NCBI RefSeq assembly: GCF_012849095.1
Contig: NZ_CP051680.1
Location: 2,294,001 to 2,358,000, forward strand
From: Cohnella herbarum
GTDB lineage: Bacteria; Bacillota; Bacilli; Paenibacillales; Paenibacillaceae
Length of the DNA: 64,000 bases
Direction of reading: 5' to 3'
This document shows, piece after piece, positions 44,358 to 53,313 of this stretch (positions are counted from its first letter, which is position 1; every line of letters begins with the position of its first letter). The position numbers and the translations under genes are program-made. The notes under the pieces were generated by a model that worked only from the letters and a program-made list of their open reading frames with translations, did not search any database and was not told the origin of the DNA.

Positions 44358-44624
44358 TTAGAACAAGAAATTCAATACGGCTATAATCCCTTGGGCTACG
44401 AAGCCCAATGCGAAATAGGCAACGATAGGCGAAATATCGAGCATTCCTCCAATAGGAGGAATCAGACGGCGGAACGGTTTTAAGTATGGCTCCACTAACT
44501 TGCCTAACAGTTCCCCTACGAAGCTTTCGCGGACGGAAGGTAACCAAGACATAAGTACGTAGATAATGATCATATACGAGTAGATGCGATACAAAATACC
44601 GATATAACTTTCTATTTGATCCAA
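44358..44624 (-). CDS. ylmG: YggT/YlmG family membrane protein
   Basis: 88 residues from TTG 44624 (GAGGTG 8 bases upstream). Two membrane segments (about 9-26 and 66-86) and the family motif LGKLVEPYLKPFRRLIPPIG. The family affects membrane or nucleoid organisation near division sites; molecular role unsettled. Between sepF and ylmH. Confidence 0.92.
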   Translation of the reverse strand: MDQIESYIGILYRIYSYMIIIYVLMSWLPSVRESFVGELLGKLVEPYLKPFRRLIPPIGGMLDISPIVAYFALGFVAQGIIAVLNFLF

Positions 44625-44631
44625 CCTGGTG

Positions 44632-45093
44632 TCACCTCATTTTGGGGTAGTCAGCGGTTTCCTCAGACAACATCTCCGTAATCGTTCCCGACACTTCCAC
44701 CGAATCCGGCGTGCAGAGGAAGATGTCCGGTCCTAACTTGGAGATGTGGCCTCCGAGTGCATACACGGTACCGCTTAAGAAGTCCACGATCCGAATCGCT
44801 TGATCCCTTCTGACGCGCTGCAGGTTTACAACGACGGAACGGCGGGATTTCAATTGATCGGCGATTTCCTGCGCTTCATCATAGGAACGGGGCTCCGTGA
44901 GCACGACCCGGGAGTTTTTCTGGGAATGAATACTAACGACGTTATTCTTTCCTGATTGTTTACGCGAATCGAACGTAGGGGTTTCAATTTCTTGCTCTTC
45001 GGAACCCACATAACGTTCGCGATCCATGTCTTGCTCGAGCTCATTCTCCTCTTGTAAACCAAAATAATTCAAGAACCGGTTCATGACGCCCAT
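44632..45093 (-). CDS. sepF: Cell-division protein SepF
   Basis: 153 residues. An N-terminal amphipathic helix ([13 protein letters not shown]) for membrane binding, a variable acidic linker, and the C-terminal core ([58 protein letters not shown]) that polymerises and tethers FtsZ. Starts 2 bases after ylmE. Confidence 0.95.
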   Translation of the reverse strand: MGVMNRFLNYFGLQEENELEQDMDRERYVGSEEQEIETPTFDSRKQSGKNNVVSIHSQKNSRVVLTEPRSYDEAQEIADQLKSRRSVVVNLQRVRRDQAIRIVDFLSGTVYALGGHISKLGPDIFLCTPDSVEVSGTITEMLSEETADYPKMR

Positions 45094-45095
45094 AA

Positions 45096-45794
45096 CTATC
45101 CCTCCTCTATGTCTTCTTTCCCTACCAGCACCGTTCCCAAACGCACCCAGGTAGCCCCTTCTTCTACGGCAACCTCGAAATCATTGGACATTCCCATCGA
45201 AAGTTCCGTCAGCGGCTCCTTCAAAAAGGACCATTCGTTTAAATCGTCTCTTAACTGCCTCAGCGCTCGAAATACGGGTCTTGTCTCTTCCGGCTCGCTT
45301 TCGTAAGGCGCCATCGTCATTAGGCCGATCGGCTTTATCCGATCATACTTACGAAGTTCGGTCAAAAACGGCTTAACTTCATCCGGAGACATGCCATGCT
45401 TCGACTGTTCGCCTGAAACGTTAACCTGCACGAAACATGAAACATGAATGTCCAGCGATACCGCCCTATTGTGAATGGCTTCTGCCAGAGACAGACGATC
45501 TAGAGAATGAACGTATTCGAATTTTCCGATGACATCCTTTACTTTGTTCGTTTGCATAGATCCTATGTAGTGAAAAACGGCTTGTCCATTCAATGAATCC
45601 CATTTCGCTTTCGCATTCGGCCAGCGGTTTTCGCCGATATGTGAAACGCCGGCTTGCACCGCGTCCTGGGCCGTGTTCACGGAGACATACTTGGTAACGG
45701 CGATAATCTTTACTTCTTCTCGTTGTCTGCCGCTTCTAATGCAAGCTTGTTCAATCCGACTTTCCACGTCTCGCAGACGGCTTTGCAATGTCAC
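45096..45794 (-). CDS. ylmE: YggS/YlmE PLP-binding homeostasis protein
   Basis: 232 residues from GTG 45794 behind [26 protein letters not shown] carries the PLP lysine; [30 protein letters not shown] and [20 protein letters not shown] are the family blocks. It is an alanine-racemase-like single-domain barrel that controls PLP and amino-acid pools. In-cluster position matches Bacillus. Confidence 0.94.
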   Translation of the reverse strand: MTLQSRLRDVESRIEQACIRSGRQREEVKIIAVTKYVSVNTAQDAVQAGVSHIGENRWPNAKAKWDSLNGQAVFHYIGSMQTNKVKDVIGKFEYVHSLDRLSLAEAIHNRAVSLDIHVSCFVQVNVSGEQSKHGMSPDEVKPFLTELRKYDRIKPIGLMTMAPYESEPEETRPVFRALRQLRDDLNEWSFLKEPLTELSMGMSNDFEVAVEEGATWVRLGTVLVGKEDIEEG

Positions 45795-45801
45795 GAAACG
45801 A

Positions 45802-46632
45802 TCACCTCGATTTCTTTCCTAGCCAGCTCATCATCCGTCCCGTGACCCCGTTTTCCTTACGATGGGAAAACAAAACGTCACTACGGCAACTTGTGCACCA
45901 TGATGACATTTCGATGCGGCTCGGCAAAATTCCTGCTTTTATCATAAGATGTCGGTTTAAATGTTTCAAGTCAAGGTTCGCGCGACTATCCGTTTTATCA
46001 GTTATAATCGTGTCCGTCCCGTTAAATAATGAATTATTTTCGCGTAACGATTGTACTAGCGGATATACGTGTTGAAGCACGTGATCGTCTACTTCGTAAC
46101 AACAACTCCCGATCGAAGGACCGATAGCCGCCATCAGATTTTCCGGTCGCGCGCCATATACGTCCCGCATCTTTTCAACCGTTTTTACCGCTATTTCCGA
46201 TACGGTTCCTTTCCATCCCGCATGTGCAAGTCCCAAACTCTCGGTTACGGGGTCAAAGAAGTACAAAGGAACGCAATCCGCAAAATACATCGCCAGCAAA
46301 ACATCGGTTTCATTCGTAATCAACGCATCCGTGCTTTGAATCGCGCTCGTCCGATCCGCCCTGCCTCGCCCCGCATCCTCTTTGGTCACTACAAACACTT
46401 CGTTGCTATGAACTTGCTCTGCGCATGTGAAGACTTCGAATTTCCAGTCTAAACTTGAGCTGATTTTTTTGCGAGTGTTTATTACGGCCTGAGGTTCATC
46501 TCCCACATGAAGAGCAGTATTCCCTGCATGTCTAGTTGTGAATCCGGCGGTTATCCCGTCTCTATCGCACCAAGATTGCAGCAATAACAGTGAAGATCCC
46601 TCGTCCTCCAGGCGCAATTGAAAAGGCTCCAA
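45802..46632 (-). CDS. ylmD: YlmD, laccase-domain (PgeF-like) protein
   Basis: 276 residues if started at TTG 46632 (GGAGG 10 bases upstream); a GTG at 46641 sits right against that site. Motifs: EQVHSNEVFVV, ADCVPLYFFDPV, HAGWKGTVSEIAVKTVEKM, IGPSIGSCCYEV. These proteins bind zinc (Cys and His in ADC, HAGWKG) and include peptidoglycan-editing and purine-nucleoside enzymes. Tight spacing with ylmE. Confidence 0.9.
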   Translation of the reverse strand: MEPFQLRLEDEGSSLLLLQSWCDRDGITAGFTTRHAGNTALHVGDEPQAVINTRKKISSSLDWKFEVFTCAEQVHSNEVFVVTKEDAGRGRADRTSAIQSTDALITNETDVLLAMYFADCVPLYFFDPVTESLGLAHAGWKGTVSEIAVKTVEKMRDVYGARPENLMAAIGPSIGSCCYEVDDHVLQHVYPLVQSLRENNSLFNGTDTIITDKTDSRANLDLKHLNRHLMIKAGILPSRIEMSSWCTSCRSDVLFSHRKENGVTGRMMSWLGKKSR

Positions 46633-46699
46633 GTCATACACACCTCCGAACTCAGTTTAACATAGCTCCGCGGCAATCGGAAGAAAGCGCCTAGGCGCG

Positions 46700-46978
46700 C
46701 TATCTTCCCGAATGCTGTTCCCCGTCTTCTAGCCGATATACTTTCGCATCATCCAAACGCACTAACACGACGTCCGTTCCGATTTTTACGATATTCCTCC
46801 ATGGGATGACAACATCGTTACCGCTGCCGAACATTCCGAACAGTCGAGTGGAAGTAGGTACGACGATCGAATCAATCCGTCCTTGACGTAAATCCAATTC
46901 CAAATCGCTAACTTGCCCCAGCTTCTTTCCGTCCACTATGTTGATTACGTCCTTCGTCTGAAAGTCCGATATTTTCAA
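46700..46978 (-). CDS. ylmC: YlmC/YmxH PRC-barrel sporulation protein
   Basis: 92 residues from TTG 46978 (GGGGG 8 bases upstream), which aligns with known starts (KISDFQTKDVINIVDGKKLG). The frame is open up to 47173, but that part runs towards the repeat array. A PRC-barrel follows, ending VVIPWRNIVKIGTDVVLVRL. First gene of the ylm operon; B. subtilis has it after sigG and ylmA, here the repeat/transposase block intervenes. Confidence 0.85.
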   Translation of the reverse strand: MKISDFQTKDVINIVDGKKLGQVSDLELDLRQGRIDSIVVPTSTRLFGMFGSGNDVVIPWRNIVKIGTDVVLVRLDDAKVYRLEDGEQHSGR

Positions 46979-47180
46979 TTCCCTCGCCCCCAATCGACCG
47001 GGCATTCGTACCCTACTATCCAATATATGAGCCAGTCTGGAAAAATGTACGGAGTACGCATCAGGGAGCATAATAAATAAACGTCTGTGCGCAAAACTTT
47101 GTTGCAATTTCTTCCTGTCCTTCCACATGTTCATCCTTACGACCCTCAGCGCCGATCGATCATCTCGCTCCAACCTTTGC

Positions 47181-47482
47181 TGCCATTATCCCTTTCGTTC
47201 AGAAAAACTCCTCCCCCGCTTTTTCCAATGCCTCACCCCTCAGCCAATTAAGCATCACATTCCAGTTACTACGGCCATTATCCCCTTCGATCAGTAAACT
47301 TTTCCTCACCACCTCCAATACCTAGCCCATCGCGATTAAATATCACATTCCAGCTACTACGGCCATCATCCCCTTCGATCAGTAAACTTTTCCTCACCAC
47401 CTCCATTACCCAGCCCATCGCGATTAAATATCACCTTCCAGCTACTGCAGCCATTATCCCCTTCGATCAGTAATTCGTCGTC
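47181..47482 (-). repeat. 88-bp tandem repeat array with the 20-bp motif, minus orientation
   Basis: CCATTATCCCCTTCGATCAG or close forms begin at 47183, 47275, 47363 and 47451. The last three are spaced exactly 88 bases; the first unit is more diverged. The minus strand reads CTGATCGAAGGGGATAATGG. A further partial copy is at 47491-47510. The full unit includes TCACCACCTCCATTACC and CGCGATTAAATATCAC. No gene lies in 47174-47543. Confidence 0.9.
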
Positions 47483-47543
47483 GCGCTATCTGAATATCCC
47501 CTTCGTTCAGAATCATAAAATCAGCATCCCTTTCCTCTAACCC

Positions 47544-47592
47544 TTGACTAAAACACACAATTTATGTAAAATAAAATAAGAACAGATGTTCC
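47544..47592 (+). promoter_or_regulatory. Strong promoter with LexA-box-like operator for the IS1595-like gene
   Basis: TTGACT (47544-47549), exactly 17 bases, TAAAAT (47567-47572). AGAACAGATGTTCC at 47579-47592 matches the Gram-positive LexA consensus CGAACRNRYGTTYC at 13 of 14 positions and would cover the transcription start. This is close enough to expect SOS control. Confidence 0.7.
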
Positions 47593-47608
47593 TGTAAAGA
47601 GGTGATCC

Positions 47609-48535
47609 ATGGTGCATAACGAACTAACTTACGAGCTTTTTTGTGAGCTCTTTGACACCGACGAAAAGTGTACTCAAGCTTTATTTTCCGCCCGTTGGCC
47701 TGAAGGATTTCGTTGTCCACGATGCTCGCACGAAAATTTTTACCTCATCCGTACCCGTAAACATCCATTATATGAATGCCGTTCTTGTCATGTCCAAACA
47801 TCAATAACAGCCGGTACGATCATGGAAAACAGCCGCACACCTCTAATCCTTTGGTTTCAAGCCTTGTTTCTGCATTCGCAACCTCGCGGAATCAGCGCTA
47901 CAAGACTGTCTTCGATCATAGGTACAACCTACAAAACAGCTTGGCTGATTTGCCACAAAATTCGACATGCAATGTCCTTCGCCGATTCATCTGAACTGCT
48001 TTCCGGAGTAGTTCGGGTCAACTGGTCAGTCTATGGTCATCCTTACAATCCAACGGTGTTCCGGCATCCGCAAGAGCAGCCTTTGCTCGCCGGCGCCTCT
48101 ATCGATGAACACAACCAAATCACACACCTCAAAATCATGCAAGTTCCCGATCACCACCTCATCCATGACCGTATTACTCCCGCAGCGAGTCAGTCTTTCA
48201 TCACGCAATACGTTGATCCCTCAGTTACTGATATTACAGTCATTACACAGAAGTTTAGCCGCAATAGACACTTCCCGCTCATCCAAATGAGCATTCAAGC
48301 TTCCAATTGGATAAATTTCACTTTTAATGGCATTGGCTCTAAACACTTGCAATCTTATTTAGATCAATTTTGCTATGGTTTCAATAGTGCGAATAGAAAT
48401 TCCAGCCGGTTTAGCTCCCTCCTTCTGCATAGTGGCACGACGCCTGCTTTAGACTATCCTACATTAATCGGCCGCTCGAACAATTCCAATCTCCATAAGC
48501 GAAGCTACTTTGAACTCCTGAAAAATGCTGGGTAG
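47609..48535 (+). CDS. IS1595-like transposase-derived protein, apparently without catalytic residues
   Basis: 308 residues; ATG 47609 after AGAGGTGATCC. The N-terminal zinc ribbon (FRCPRCSHENFYLIRTRKHP with CRSCHVQTS) is followed by the recognition helix region (ISATRLSSIIGTTYKTAWLI, CHKIRHAM). In the DDE domain the usual (V)DE after LxGxVE is VNWS (LSGVVRVNWSVYG). The HTN..E block is missing, although GIGSKHLQSYLDQFCYGFN at the C-terminus is intact. The gene is undamaged, has promoter and operator, but no terminal inverted repeats or target duplication next to it. It reads as a domesticated DNA-binding protein surrounded by repeats. It could also be a recently inactivated element. Confidence 0.75.
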   Translation: MVHNELTYELFCELFDTDEKCTQALFSARWPEGFRCPRCSHENFYLIRTRKHPLYECRSCHVQTSITAGTIMENSRTPLILWFQALFLHSQPRGISATRLSSIIGTTYKTAWLICHKIRHAMSFADSSELLSGVVRVNWSVYGHPYNPTVFRHPQEQPLLAGASIDEHNQITHLKIMQVPDHHLIHDRITPAASQSFITQYVDPSVTDITVITQKFSRNRHFPLIQMSIQASNWINFTFNGIGSKHLQSYLDQFCYGFNSANRNSSRFSSLLLHSGTTPALDYPTLIGRSNNSNLHKRSYFELLKNAG

Positions 48536-48684
48536 ATTTCTTGATCAGGCAGTCCAACACATGCATATCAGAGTTAGAATCTTAGGTGTTACTGGATTAT
48601 GTTAAGATCATCAACTGCTTTGCTCCTATTCATGCTTTTTATCCTTCACCGAAACGTATCACTCGGCTTGACTCATTTCGAAAA

Positions 48685-48704
48685 CTGAGCTAAGGGGATA
48701 ATGG
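48685..48704 (+). repeat. Single copy of the 20-bp dispersed repeat, plus orientation
   Basis: CTGAGCTAAGGGGATAATGG lies 150 bases after the transposase-like gene, in the opposite orientation to the array before it. Confidence 0.85.
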
Positions 48705-48771
48705 CTATAGGGATTGAGGACGGGTCTGAGGATGGGTCTGAGGATGGCTTGAGATGAGATGGATTGGAGCT

Positions 48772-48849
48772 GGAGATAGGCTAGAGATAGGCTAGAGATA
48801 GGCTAGAGATAGGCTGGAGATAGGCTGGAGTTGGCCTGGAGATAGGCTC
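48772..48849 (+). repeat. 11-bp minisatellite
   Basis: Seven units of GAGATAGGCT plus one base (one unit changed to GAGTTGGCCT), period 11. Related GATGGGTTGA and GGATGGGTCTGA units extend on both sides (48720-48890). G-rich on plus, low complexity, no gene. Confidence 0.85.
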
Positions 48850-48890
48850 TAGATGGGTTGAAGATGAGCTGGGGATGGGTTGAAGATGAA

Positions 48891-48908
48891 CCATAGCTGT
48901 CGCTATGG
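48891..48908. other. Short perfect hairpin
   Basis: CCATAGC-TGTC-GCTATGG inside the low-complexity stretch; no T-run. The rest of 48536-49175 has only repeats and no recognisable gene. Confidence 0.45.
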
Positions 48909-49049
48909 CTGGGGATGCAAATGCCGGTTAAGGATTGAGTTTTGGAGAATTGAGCTTGGTTGAGATTGTGAATTGAAAGGGTTGAAATTGTTCTAAAGGA
49001 TCGCGGATGAAGTTTGTTTGGCATAGAGTCTGAAACTGTGACTTTGATT

Positions 49050-49115
49050 TGGATTGGATTGGATTTTAATTGTATTGTGATTGTGATTGTGATTGGGATT
49101 GGGATTGGGATTGGG
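49050..49115 (+). repeat. Hexanucleotide repeat GATTGT/GATTGG
   Basis: GGATT units followed by about three GATTGT then three or four GATTGG units up to GGGG at 49115. Likely slippage-derived. Confidence 0.8.
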
Positions 49116-49130
49116 GTAAATCCTCGAATA

Positions 49131-49150
49131 CTGAGCGAAAGGGATAATGG
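49131..49150 (+). repeat. Consensus copy of the 20-bp dispersed repeat, plus orientation
   Basis: CTGAGCGAAAGGGATAATGG, the clearest consensus copy, 26 bases before the sigG terminator. Confidence 0.9.
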
Positions 49151-49175
49151 TCAGAGGGATTTGTCTCGAGTAACG

Positions 49176-49203
49176 CAAAGAGGATGAAGTCGCCTTCACC
49201 CTC
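49176..49203 (-). terminator. Terminator of the sigE-sigG region
   Basis: GAGGGTGAAG-GCGA-CTTCATCCTC on the minus strand (one mismatch) followed by TTTG, 17 bases past the sigG stop. Confidence 0.55.
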
Positions 49204-49219
49204 TCAAACAGCGCTGGAA

Positions 49220-50002
49220 TTAAGTTTTTACGTGTTTTTGCATTTGCTGAATAGCTGACTTCTCCAGACGAGATACTTGAGCTTGCGAGATGCCGATTTC
49301 GTCGGCGACCTCCATTTGGGTCTTGCCTTCGAAAAACCGCATGGATAGAATCATTTTTTCGCGATCATTGAGCTTCCTCATCGCTTCGCGAAGGGCAATC
49401 TCTTCGATCCATTGCACGTCCTTGTTGCGTTCGTCGCTAATCTGATCCATAACGAAGATGGGGTCACCGCCATCATGATAGATCGGCTCGAACAAAGATA
49501 CCGGATCTTGAATCGCATCTAAAGCGAATACGATATCCTCTTTCGGGACGTTCAGTACCTCCGATATTTCCAATATCGTCGGTTCTCTGGAGTGTTGATT
49601 CGTCAGTTGGTCTCTTACTTGCAACGCCTTGTAAGCAATATCGCGCAAGCTGCGGGACACTCTGATCGGGTTGTTATCCCTCAGATATCGACGGATTTCC
49701 CCAATAATCATCGGAACCGCATAGGTAGAAAATCTGACGTTCTGACTCAGATCAAAGTTGTCTATGGCTTTCATTAAGCCAATGCAACCGACTTGAAAGA
49801 GATCGTCAACGAACTCTCCACGGTTATTGAACCGTTGGATTACACTCAATACCAGACGCAAATTACCGTTTACTAATTTTTCCCTGGCGGTAATCTCACC
49901 TCGGGTTTGCAGAGCGAGAAATAATTCCCTCATTTCGGCATTGGTCAGAACGGGCAGCTTTGAGGTGTCCACTCCACAAATCTCCACTTTGTTGCGGGTC
50001 AA
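49220..50002 (-). CDS. sigG: Sporulation sigma factor SigG
   Basis: 260 residues from TTG 50002 (GGGAGG 7 bases upstream). Opening NKVEICGVDTSKLPVLTNAE is characteristic of SigG. Region 2 (LVLSVIQRFNNRGEFVDDLF, NFDLSQNVRFSTYAVPMIIG) and region 4 (EKMILSMRFFEGKTQMEVAD, EIGISQAQVSRLEKSAIQQM) are complete. It directs late forespore transcription. The 125 bases before it carry GTATC...GGAATAAAA on minus (50070-50040 area), a weak candidate for a sigma-F/G promoter. Confidence 0.97.
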   Translation of the reverse strand: MTRNKVEICGVDTSKLPVLTNAEMRELFLALQTRGEITAREKLVNGNLRLVLSVIQRFNNRGEFVDDLFQVGCIGLMKAIDNFDLSQNVRFSTYAVPMIIGEIRRYLRDNNPIRVSRSLRDIAYKALQVRDQLTNQHSREPTILEISEVLNVPKEDIVFALDAIQDPVSLFEPIYHDGGDPIFVMDQISDERNKDVQWIEEIALREAMRKLNDREKMILSMRFFEGKTQMEVADEIGISQAQVSRLEKSAIQQMQKHVKT

Positions 50003-50127
50003 GGCAATTCCTCCCGGGGAGCAGCATTAATGTAAAGTATCTCCGGGTAGGGGGTTTTTATTCCGATGTTTGACACTAATGGATACCGAAAAAAGAAGTG
50101 CGAAAACCATGAATATTCTCGCAATTG

Positions 50128-50850
50128 TTACACCATCTTGTTAAATTCCTTACGGAGCCGCTTAATTATGCGTTTTTCCAGCCTTGAAATATACGATTGA
50201 GAAATGCCCAACAAGTCGGCAACGTCCTTCTGGGTTTTTTCTTCTCCGTCAGCTAGTCCGAAGCGAAGCTCCATGATTGTTCGCTCTCTTTCGCTAAGCT
50301 TGTCTAGAGCTTTATGAAGCAACTTGCGGTCGACTTGTTCTTCAATATTGCGATAAATCGTATCATTCTCGGTACCTAGCACATCGGAAAGCAACAACTC
50401 GTTCCCATCCCAATCGATATTCAATGGTTCGTCGAAAGAGACCTCCGTACGCGTCTTGCTATTTCTTCGCAAATACATCAGAATTTCATTTTCGATACAC
50501 CGGGAAGCATAAGTAGCTAATTTAATTTTTTTATCCGGATCAAACGTATTTACAGCTTTAATAAGACCGATGGCTCCGATCGATACAAGATCCTCGATAT
50601 GGATACCCGTATTCTCGAATTTACGAGCGATATAGACGACTAGTCGAAGGTTGCGCTCGATAAGCATAGCCCGAATAGCCGCATCCCCCGTCGACAATCT
50701 TTCCAGTAAATATTCTTCCTCTTCACGGCTCAAAGGCGGAGGTAATGCTTCGCTTCCCCCGATATAGTAGACTTCTTCGCTCTTCCAACCAAACCAGAAT
50801 AACAGGCGATAAAACGACAATTGGGACCTTAATTTCAAGTTCACGAACAT
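50128..50850 (-). CDS. sigE: Sporulation sigma factor SigE (pro-protein)
   Basis: 240 residues; ATG 50850 behind AGGAGG. The N-terminal pro-sequence ([20 protein letters not shown] then [15 protein letters not shown]) is the membrane-binding segment removed by SpoIIGA. Region 2 ([40 protein letters not shown]) and region 4 ([40 protein letters not shown]) are intact. Active in the mother cell. It follows spoIIGA by 16 bases. Confidence 0.97.
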   Translation of the reverse strand: MFVNLKLRSQLSFYRLLFWFGWKSEEVYYIGGSEALPPPLSREEEEYLLERLSTGDAAIRAMLIERNLRLVVYIARKFENTGIHIEDLVSIGAIGLIKAVNTFDPDKKIKLATYASRCIENEILMYLRRNSKTRTEVSFDEPLNIDWDGNELLLSDVLGTENDTIYRNIEEQVDRKLLHKALDKLSERERTIMELRFGLADGEEKTQKDVADLLGISQSYISRLEKRIIKRLRKEFNKMV

Positions 50851-50866
50851 TTCTGCTAACCTCCTG

Positions 50867-51829
50867 TCACGCAGGTTGAGATGGAGCCGATGTTATAGGG
50901 TCGGCTTGAGCCATGTCGGGATGGACGATGGCGCGGTAAGTTCCTTCGGATGACAACGTGCCTCCATCTAAACCAATAAGAACCCGGTTCACTTGAAGAA
51001 GGGGATGTCCTTCCCGAGACAATACGACCACATCAGGCTTTATGGCCAACATAAGACGCGTAGAGCCGTTAACCGCACGATAAGGCACAAGTCGGAGCCG
51101 ATTACCCCACCGGTATTCCTCGGAGGCTCGAGCATCCAGCTCGGAAATAAGCTTATCCGCGGATTCGCCCTTTAATCTCTCGCACCACCCCGAGGGCAGT
51201 TGTTCCTTCCAAACGCTTGCCTCCATGATCATGACGGGTATACGGGTCAGCGGATCGTAGAGTCGATTGCCCGTGTCTAAGAGAGCGTTCATTTTCCAAC
51301 TACCGTCGTCTATCCTGATTTCAACTTCCCAGAACAGTTGCTCCAGATCTTGCCTCTTTCGTCTCGTTTCCGATGTACTTCGAAATAACCATACGGATAA
51401 CAGGAAGGCGATCACGAACAGACCGAGTTGGGATTGCCACTCCAAGAGCAATCCGCCATCCGAGGTGTAGGTGATTCCGCTCCAAGGGGATTCCGCAGAC
51501 CGAAGTAGAAAGGATAACCCGATAACCCCGCCTAACGTCGCAAAGCTCACCAAGTAAAAAGCGCCCAGGTTACGAATAAAGTGCAACGGTCCCCCATATC
51601 CGTAAGAGAGCAGAACCATTACGAGCGAGATCAACACCTTAGCTCCGAAAGAATAGAGATAAGGGACATGAGCCCAGAACATCACAGCCGCATAAGCGGC
51701 CCCCAGAAAAGCGGCAGCAAATAACCGACCCCGGGATGGCCGAAGCTGACGCGCTTTGGCGGTTGTTAGAAGAACGGTACCATCAACGGCAAGATTGGTG
51801 AAGAAGACTAAATCTACATAAACGATCAT
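50867..51829 (-). CDS. spoIIGA: Sporulation aspartic protease SpoIIGA
   Basis: 320 residues from ATG 51829, behind GGGGGG; the frame open to 51946 crosses the promoter. Five N-terminal membrane helices ([20 protein letters not shown] onward) precede a cytoplasmic aspartic-protease-like domain with [20 protein letters not shown] (catalytic DTG). It cleaves pro-SigE when signalled by SpoIIR from the forespore. Operon spoIIGA-sigE. Confidence 0.95.
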   Translation of the reverse strand: MIVYVDLVFFTNLAVDGTVLLTTAKARQLRPSRGRLFAAAFLGAAYAAVMFWAHVPYLYSFGAKVLISLVMVLLSYGYGGPLHFIRNLGAFYLVSFATLGGVIGLSFLLRSAESPWSGITYTSDGGLLLEWQSQLGLFVIAFLLSVWLFRSTSETRRKRQDLEQLFWEVEIRIDDGSWKMNALLDTGNRLYDPLTRIPVMIMEASVWKEQLPSGWCERLKGESADKLISELDARASEEYRWGNRLRLVPYRAVNGSTRLMLAIKPDVVVLSREGHPLLQVNRVLIGLDGGTLSSEGTYRAIVHPDMAQADPITSAPSQPA

Positions 51830-51896
51830 AGGTAACCCCCCATCCTTATTCGCCCGGAAAACGGTAGCGCATTGGCAGGCCGGGATGGATGAACCC

Positions 51897-51930
51897 AGTA
51901 TAATCGCTTTCAAATTCGGTGTCTGTCTAA
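51897..51930 (-). promoter_or_regulatory. spoIIG promoter with 22-bp spacer and possible Spo0A site
   Basis: On minus TTAGAC (51930-51925), exactly 22 bases, TATACT (51902-51897). The over-long spacer is the hallmark of Spo0A-activated spoIIG promoters. TGTCGAC at 51957-51963 (plus) matches the 0A box TGTCGAA at six of seven bases, about 30 bases upstream of the -35. Confidence 0.7.
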
Positions 51931-52063
51931 TCTTGCCGACCCCCAAAACCTTTTTTTGTCGACTGGCATAAACGGCTTACGCCGTCCTTTGGGATGGCGG
52001 GATAAATTTATGGACGTAGATGCTTCGGAATAGATGAGCGAATTCTATTCTCTACGAAACGAC

Positions 52064-52103
52064 AAAAAAGCCCCGTATCCACAAGTGTGAATACGAGGCT
52101 TTA
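52064..52103 (-). terminator. Terminator of ftsAZ
   Basis: AAAGCC.CGTAT.CAC... pairs with ...GTG.ATACG.GGCTTT, followed on minus by six T. 18 bases after the ftsZ stop. Confidence 0.9.
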
Positions 52104-52120
52104 TCATAAAAAGAATAGAT

Positions 52121-53260
52121 TTAACGATCATTGCGCGGACGATTGCGTAAAAACGCAGGAATGTCCAATTGATCGCTCGATAAGCTCTGATTGCCGAACG
52201 GACGAAGATTACCCGTCTGACGGCTCTCTGCCGCGCTAGCGGTTTCCGTGACCGAATTTACTTGAGGTTGCTGTGAAGGAGTCGCAACAGGACGTCTGGA
52301 AGGTCCTTTGTGCTCGAATCCGGTAGCAATAACCGTGACTTTAATCTCGTCCTTCAAGTTTTCATCAATGCTCGCTCCGAAAATCATGTTCACTTCCGGA
52401 TCGGACGCTGAGATAACGATCTCGGCTGCCTCGTTGACTTCGTAAAGAGACAAGTTCGAGCCGCCGGTAATGTTCATGATAACACCGCGAGCACCTTCGA
52501 TAGAAGTTTCCAATAGCGGGCTCAATATCGCTTTTCGTGCGGCTTCCATTGCACGATTCTCGCCTGCTGCTTGTCCGATACCCATCAATGCAGATCCGCG
52601 TTCCGACATAATTGTCTTCACATCCGCGAAATCTAGATTGATCAGTCCCGGAACCGCGATCAAATCGGTAATCCCTTGAACGGCTTGGCGTAATACGTTA
52701 TCAGCCTCTCGGAATGCTTCAATCATAGGCGTTTTCTTATCAACGATCTCAAGCAGTCTGTCGTTAGGAATAACGATAAGCGTATCTACCTTTTCCTTCA
52801 ACGCCTCGATGCCGATTTCCGCTTGCGAAGAACGTTTCCGCCCTTCAAATGTAAAAGGACGAGTAACGACACCGACGGTAAGCGCTCCGCATTCCTTCGC
52901 CAATTCCGCGATGACTGGTGCAGCACCGGTACCGGTCCCACCACCCATTCCCGCGGTAACGAAAACCATATCCGCGGAACGCAACGTATTCGTAATGAAC
53001 TCCCTGGATTCTTCAGCTGCTTTTTTACCAACATCCGGGTTTGCTCCCGCACCGAGACCTCGAGTAAGCTTGTCCCCGATCTGCAGCTTTTGCTCAGACT
53101 TCGTTAAGTGCAAGGCTTGCGCGTCCGTGTTAACGGTAATGAACTCGACGCCTTTGACGCCGTTCTCGATCATCCGGTTTACAGCGTTGCTGCCGCCGCC
53201 ACCGACTCCAATGACTTTGATTTTCGCGAGTGGCTCCATTTCAAAATCAAACTCCAACAT
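52121..53260 (-). CDS. ftsZ: Cell-division GTPase FtsZ
   Basis: 379 residues. [17 protein letters not shown], the tubulin signature [14 protein letters not shown], the T7 catalytic loop [20 protein letters not shown] and a variable linker ending in the conserved tail [13 protein letters not shown] that binds FtsA/SepF. Forms the Z ring. Pair with ftsA, 53-base gap. Confidence 0.98.
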   Translation of the reverse strand: MLEFDFEMEPLAKIKVIGVGGGGSNAVNRMIENGVKGVEFITVNTDAQALHLTKSEQKLQIGDKLTRGLGAGANPDVGKKAAEESREFITNTLRSADMVFVTAGMGGGTGTGAAPVIAELAKECGALTVGVVTRPFTFEGRKRSSQAEIGIEALKEKVDTLIVIPNDRLLEIVDKKTPMIEAFREADNVLRQAVQGITDLIAVPGLINLDFADVKTIMSERGSALMGIGQAAGENRAMEAARKAILSPLLETSIEGARGVIMNITGGSNLSLYEVNEAAEIVISASDPEVNMIFGASIDENLKDEIKVTVIATGFEHKGPSRRPVATPSQQPQVNSVTETASAAESRQTGNLRPFGNQSLSSDQLDIPAFLRNRPRNDR

Positions 53261-53313
53261 AATTTGCTAACTCCTCCTTGCTTCGCTTGAATGGTTCCTT
53301 AATAAGCGGCGGC

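Noticed and set aside
47181..47482. CRISPR or IS ends
   Set aside because: The 88-base unit is conserved throughout, and the core repeat occurs many times on each side instead of once at each end of the transposase-like gene.
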